Positions 14,202 through 15,215 of a DNA stretch of 15,215 nucleotides are shown one piece after another. The DNA comes from Oscillospiraceae bacterium (GTDB taxonomy: Bacteria; Bacillota; Clostridia; Oscillospirales; Ruminococcaceae): NCBI GenBank assembly GCA_017394475.1, contig JAFPYQ010000206.1:1-15215 (forward strand), in the 5' to 3' direction. How positions within the stretch are numbered: position 1 is the first letter of the stretch; each line of letters starts with the position of its first letter. Position numbers and translations under genes: made by a program. The notes under the pieces are model-generated. The model had not been told where the DNA came from. It did no database searches and was given only the letters and a program-made list of their open reading frames with translations.

Positions 14202-15126
14202 AGACGATATCAGAAAGGCTTATAAAGACTCAGTTTCCGACATAACTGCATCGGACGAGTTCAAGGAGAGGGCAATGCAGAGGATGCTCATAGAATCCAT
14301 GCGTCCCCCTGTCCGCAGCACCTTTTACCGTGTCATCATAAGCACGGTGACGATAGCTGCCTGCGCTCTTATAGTGTTCGCAGTATGGAAGGATACCACA
14401 AAGGATCAGATAGCATCAACACAGAATTCCGTTTCGGAACAGTTCGACGATTATGTAGTTGACGAAGAGAAGGCCGTGGAGACTATGGCCGCAGGGGATA
14501 ACGATGACAAGACCGCGGGAGCGGAAAAGACAAAGGAAAAACGATCTTCCGATACACAGGATAAGGAGGCATTTGCGGGGGATGCGATCGTTGAAGAGGA
14601 TGCTTCCGAGGAGGAAGAGTCACTCGAAGAGATGATCGAAGAGGAAGCTGCCGTCACGACAACAGCTGCGACACAGAAGCCGGAAATGAAAGTCAAGGCG
14701 ACTGCGGCTGCAGAGGAAAAAACATCGTCTGCACAGACAGAGGCAGCACAGACCACAGCCCCGGCCGCAGCAGCGGCAGATGCAGCACCCGCAGCCGATG
14801 AAAAGCCTGCCGGGATCACATCAGCATCCGAAGAAGAACAGGACATGCTCGAGGATGATCTGAGCCTGCTGCCCATAATGCCCACAGATTCCATCGATCA
14901 TGACGATACCGATGATGTCTATGCGGGGGATGGATCAGGCTCCGCATATTCCGAAGAAGGACTGACAAACAGCGACAGTTTTTATGGCAGCAATTATGTT
15001 GCTGTGGGGCAGGACGATACAGACGGCGAAGTGGTGGAGGAATTTGAGGAAGCGGCCGACGAGGGCGACAGAAAGAGCATATATCAGACAGAGACAGAGA
15101 CTGCTGTCAGGGAAGATGTGGATTAG
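14194..15126 (+). CDS. Putative membrane anti-sigma factor with acidic low-complexity extracytoplasmic region, ending at a suspect TAG
   Basis: Probably the anti-sigma partner of the preceding gene. The start at ATG 14194 is preferred: GGAGGTGAG lies just upstream, while the in-frame GTG at 14185 falls inside that site. The product (310 residues to the TAG) has a short cytoplasmic part (DDIRKAYKDSVSDITASDEF and a helix to about 40), one membrane helix at about 44-65, then a long region rich in Glu, Asp, Ala and Thr (about 70-220) with runs such as EEDASEEEESLEEMIEEE and an Ala-rich stretch. It has no zinc-binding anti-sigma motif. The frame does not look finished at TAG 15124-15126: the next 29 codons are open with coding-like bias and give NLKDSLIGGEARVIFTDTDE. 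A C-terminal sensor domain probably continues past the window. Confidence 0.75.
   Translation: MREDDIRKAYKDSVSDITASDEFKERAMQRMLIESMRPPVRSTFYRVIISTVTIAACALIVFAVWKDTTKDQIASTQNSVSEQFDDYVVDEEKAVETMAAGDNDDKTAGAEKTKEKRSSDTQDKEAFAGDAIVEEDASEEEESLEEMIEEEAAVTTTAATQKPEMKVKATAAAEEKTSSAQTEAAQTTAPAAAAADAAPAADEKPAGITSASEEEQDMLEDDLSLLPIMPTDSIDHDDTDDVYAGDGSGSAYSEEGLTNSDSFYGSNYVAVGQDDTDGEVVEEFEEAADEGDRKSIYQTETETAVREDVD
15124..15126 (+). other. In-frame TAG that may be premature
   Basis: TAG follows GAT and is followed in the same frame by 29 open codons up to the window end, whose codon choice resembles the genes here (CTG, GGC, GAG, ATC). An AAG-to-TAG change would account for it. No other gene in the window ends in TAG; they end in TGA or TAA. 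Confidence 0.65.
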
Positions 15127-15215
15127 GATCCGAAGAACCTGAAAGACTCCCTTATCGGCGGCGAGGCAAGGGTGATCTTCACCGATACGGATGAATCCCA
15201 TCTGGCTGATGAACA

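Noticed and set aside
14451..14894. Ser/Ala-rich minus-strand frame opposite the anti-sigma stalk
   Set aside because: It is a by-product of the Glu/Ala/Thr-rich codons on the plus strand.
1..15215. Alternative genetic code (TGA or TAG recoded)
   Set aside because: TGA ends most intact genes here, and apart from the two noted cases no TGA or TAG interrupts a conserved gene.
1..15215. Mobile element, prophage, CRISPR array, tRNA or rRNA
   Set aside because: No transposase, integrase, spaced repeats, tRNA-like fold or rRNA sequence was recognised on either strand.

Overview
The window reads as a stretch of a Firmicutes (Clostridia) chromosome, most likely a Ruminococcus-like member of the Oscillospiraceae. 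This is inferred from Clostridia-type protein families, the miaB-ylbF-mutS order known from Clostridia, frequent ATA isoleucine codons, GGAGG-type ribosome binding sites and a roughly balanced GC content. No mobile element, CRISPR array, rRNA or tRNA was seen. Gene density is high, and the only stretch above 300 bases without a gene is the divergent promoter region at 6272-6641.

Left half (minus strand, read right to left): a methyl-accepting chemotaxis protein (4301-6271), a lipoprotein cyclophilin (3483-4250), an SDR reductase closely resembling the elongation factor P 5-aminopentanone reductase YmfI (2714-3415), a YjjP/ThrE-N type transporter half (1933-2703), a HAD phosphatase (1247-1900) and methionyl-tRNA synthetase metG (1221 to beyond the left edge). 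The last four lie 10 to 67 bases apart and could be co-transcribed. metG carries an in-frame TGA at codon 23, directly after its HIGH motif; all other codons in the window are open.

Middle: a 370-base divergent region holds two near-perfect sigma-A promoters, one per direction, and four inverted repeats. The rightward promoter (exact TTGACA-N17-TATAAT) drives a likely operon: a small ribbon-helix-helix protein, a membrane-anchored DUF4015-like glycosidase-fold protein, miaB (tRNA 2-methylthiolation), a ylbF-family gene with a cysteine-rich tail, upp (uracil salvage), mutS (mismatch repair) and a small DUF3592-like protein. mutL does not follow mutS here.

Right end: an ECF-type sigma factor (13689-14201) overlaps by 8 bases a membrane-anchored putative anti-sigma factor with a long acidic, low-complexity extracytoplasmic region. 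That gene stops at TAG (15124-15126), but the same frame stays open and coding-like to the window end, so the stop looks premature.

Functionally the window is mostly housekeeping, with an accent on translation (MetG, EF-P modification, MiaB) and DNA repair (MutS), plus envelope and sensory genes. No convincing new defence or mobile system was found. The points most worth checking are the two apparent nonsense codons and the unexplained control region upstream of the RHH-miaB-mutS unit.
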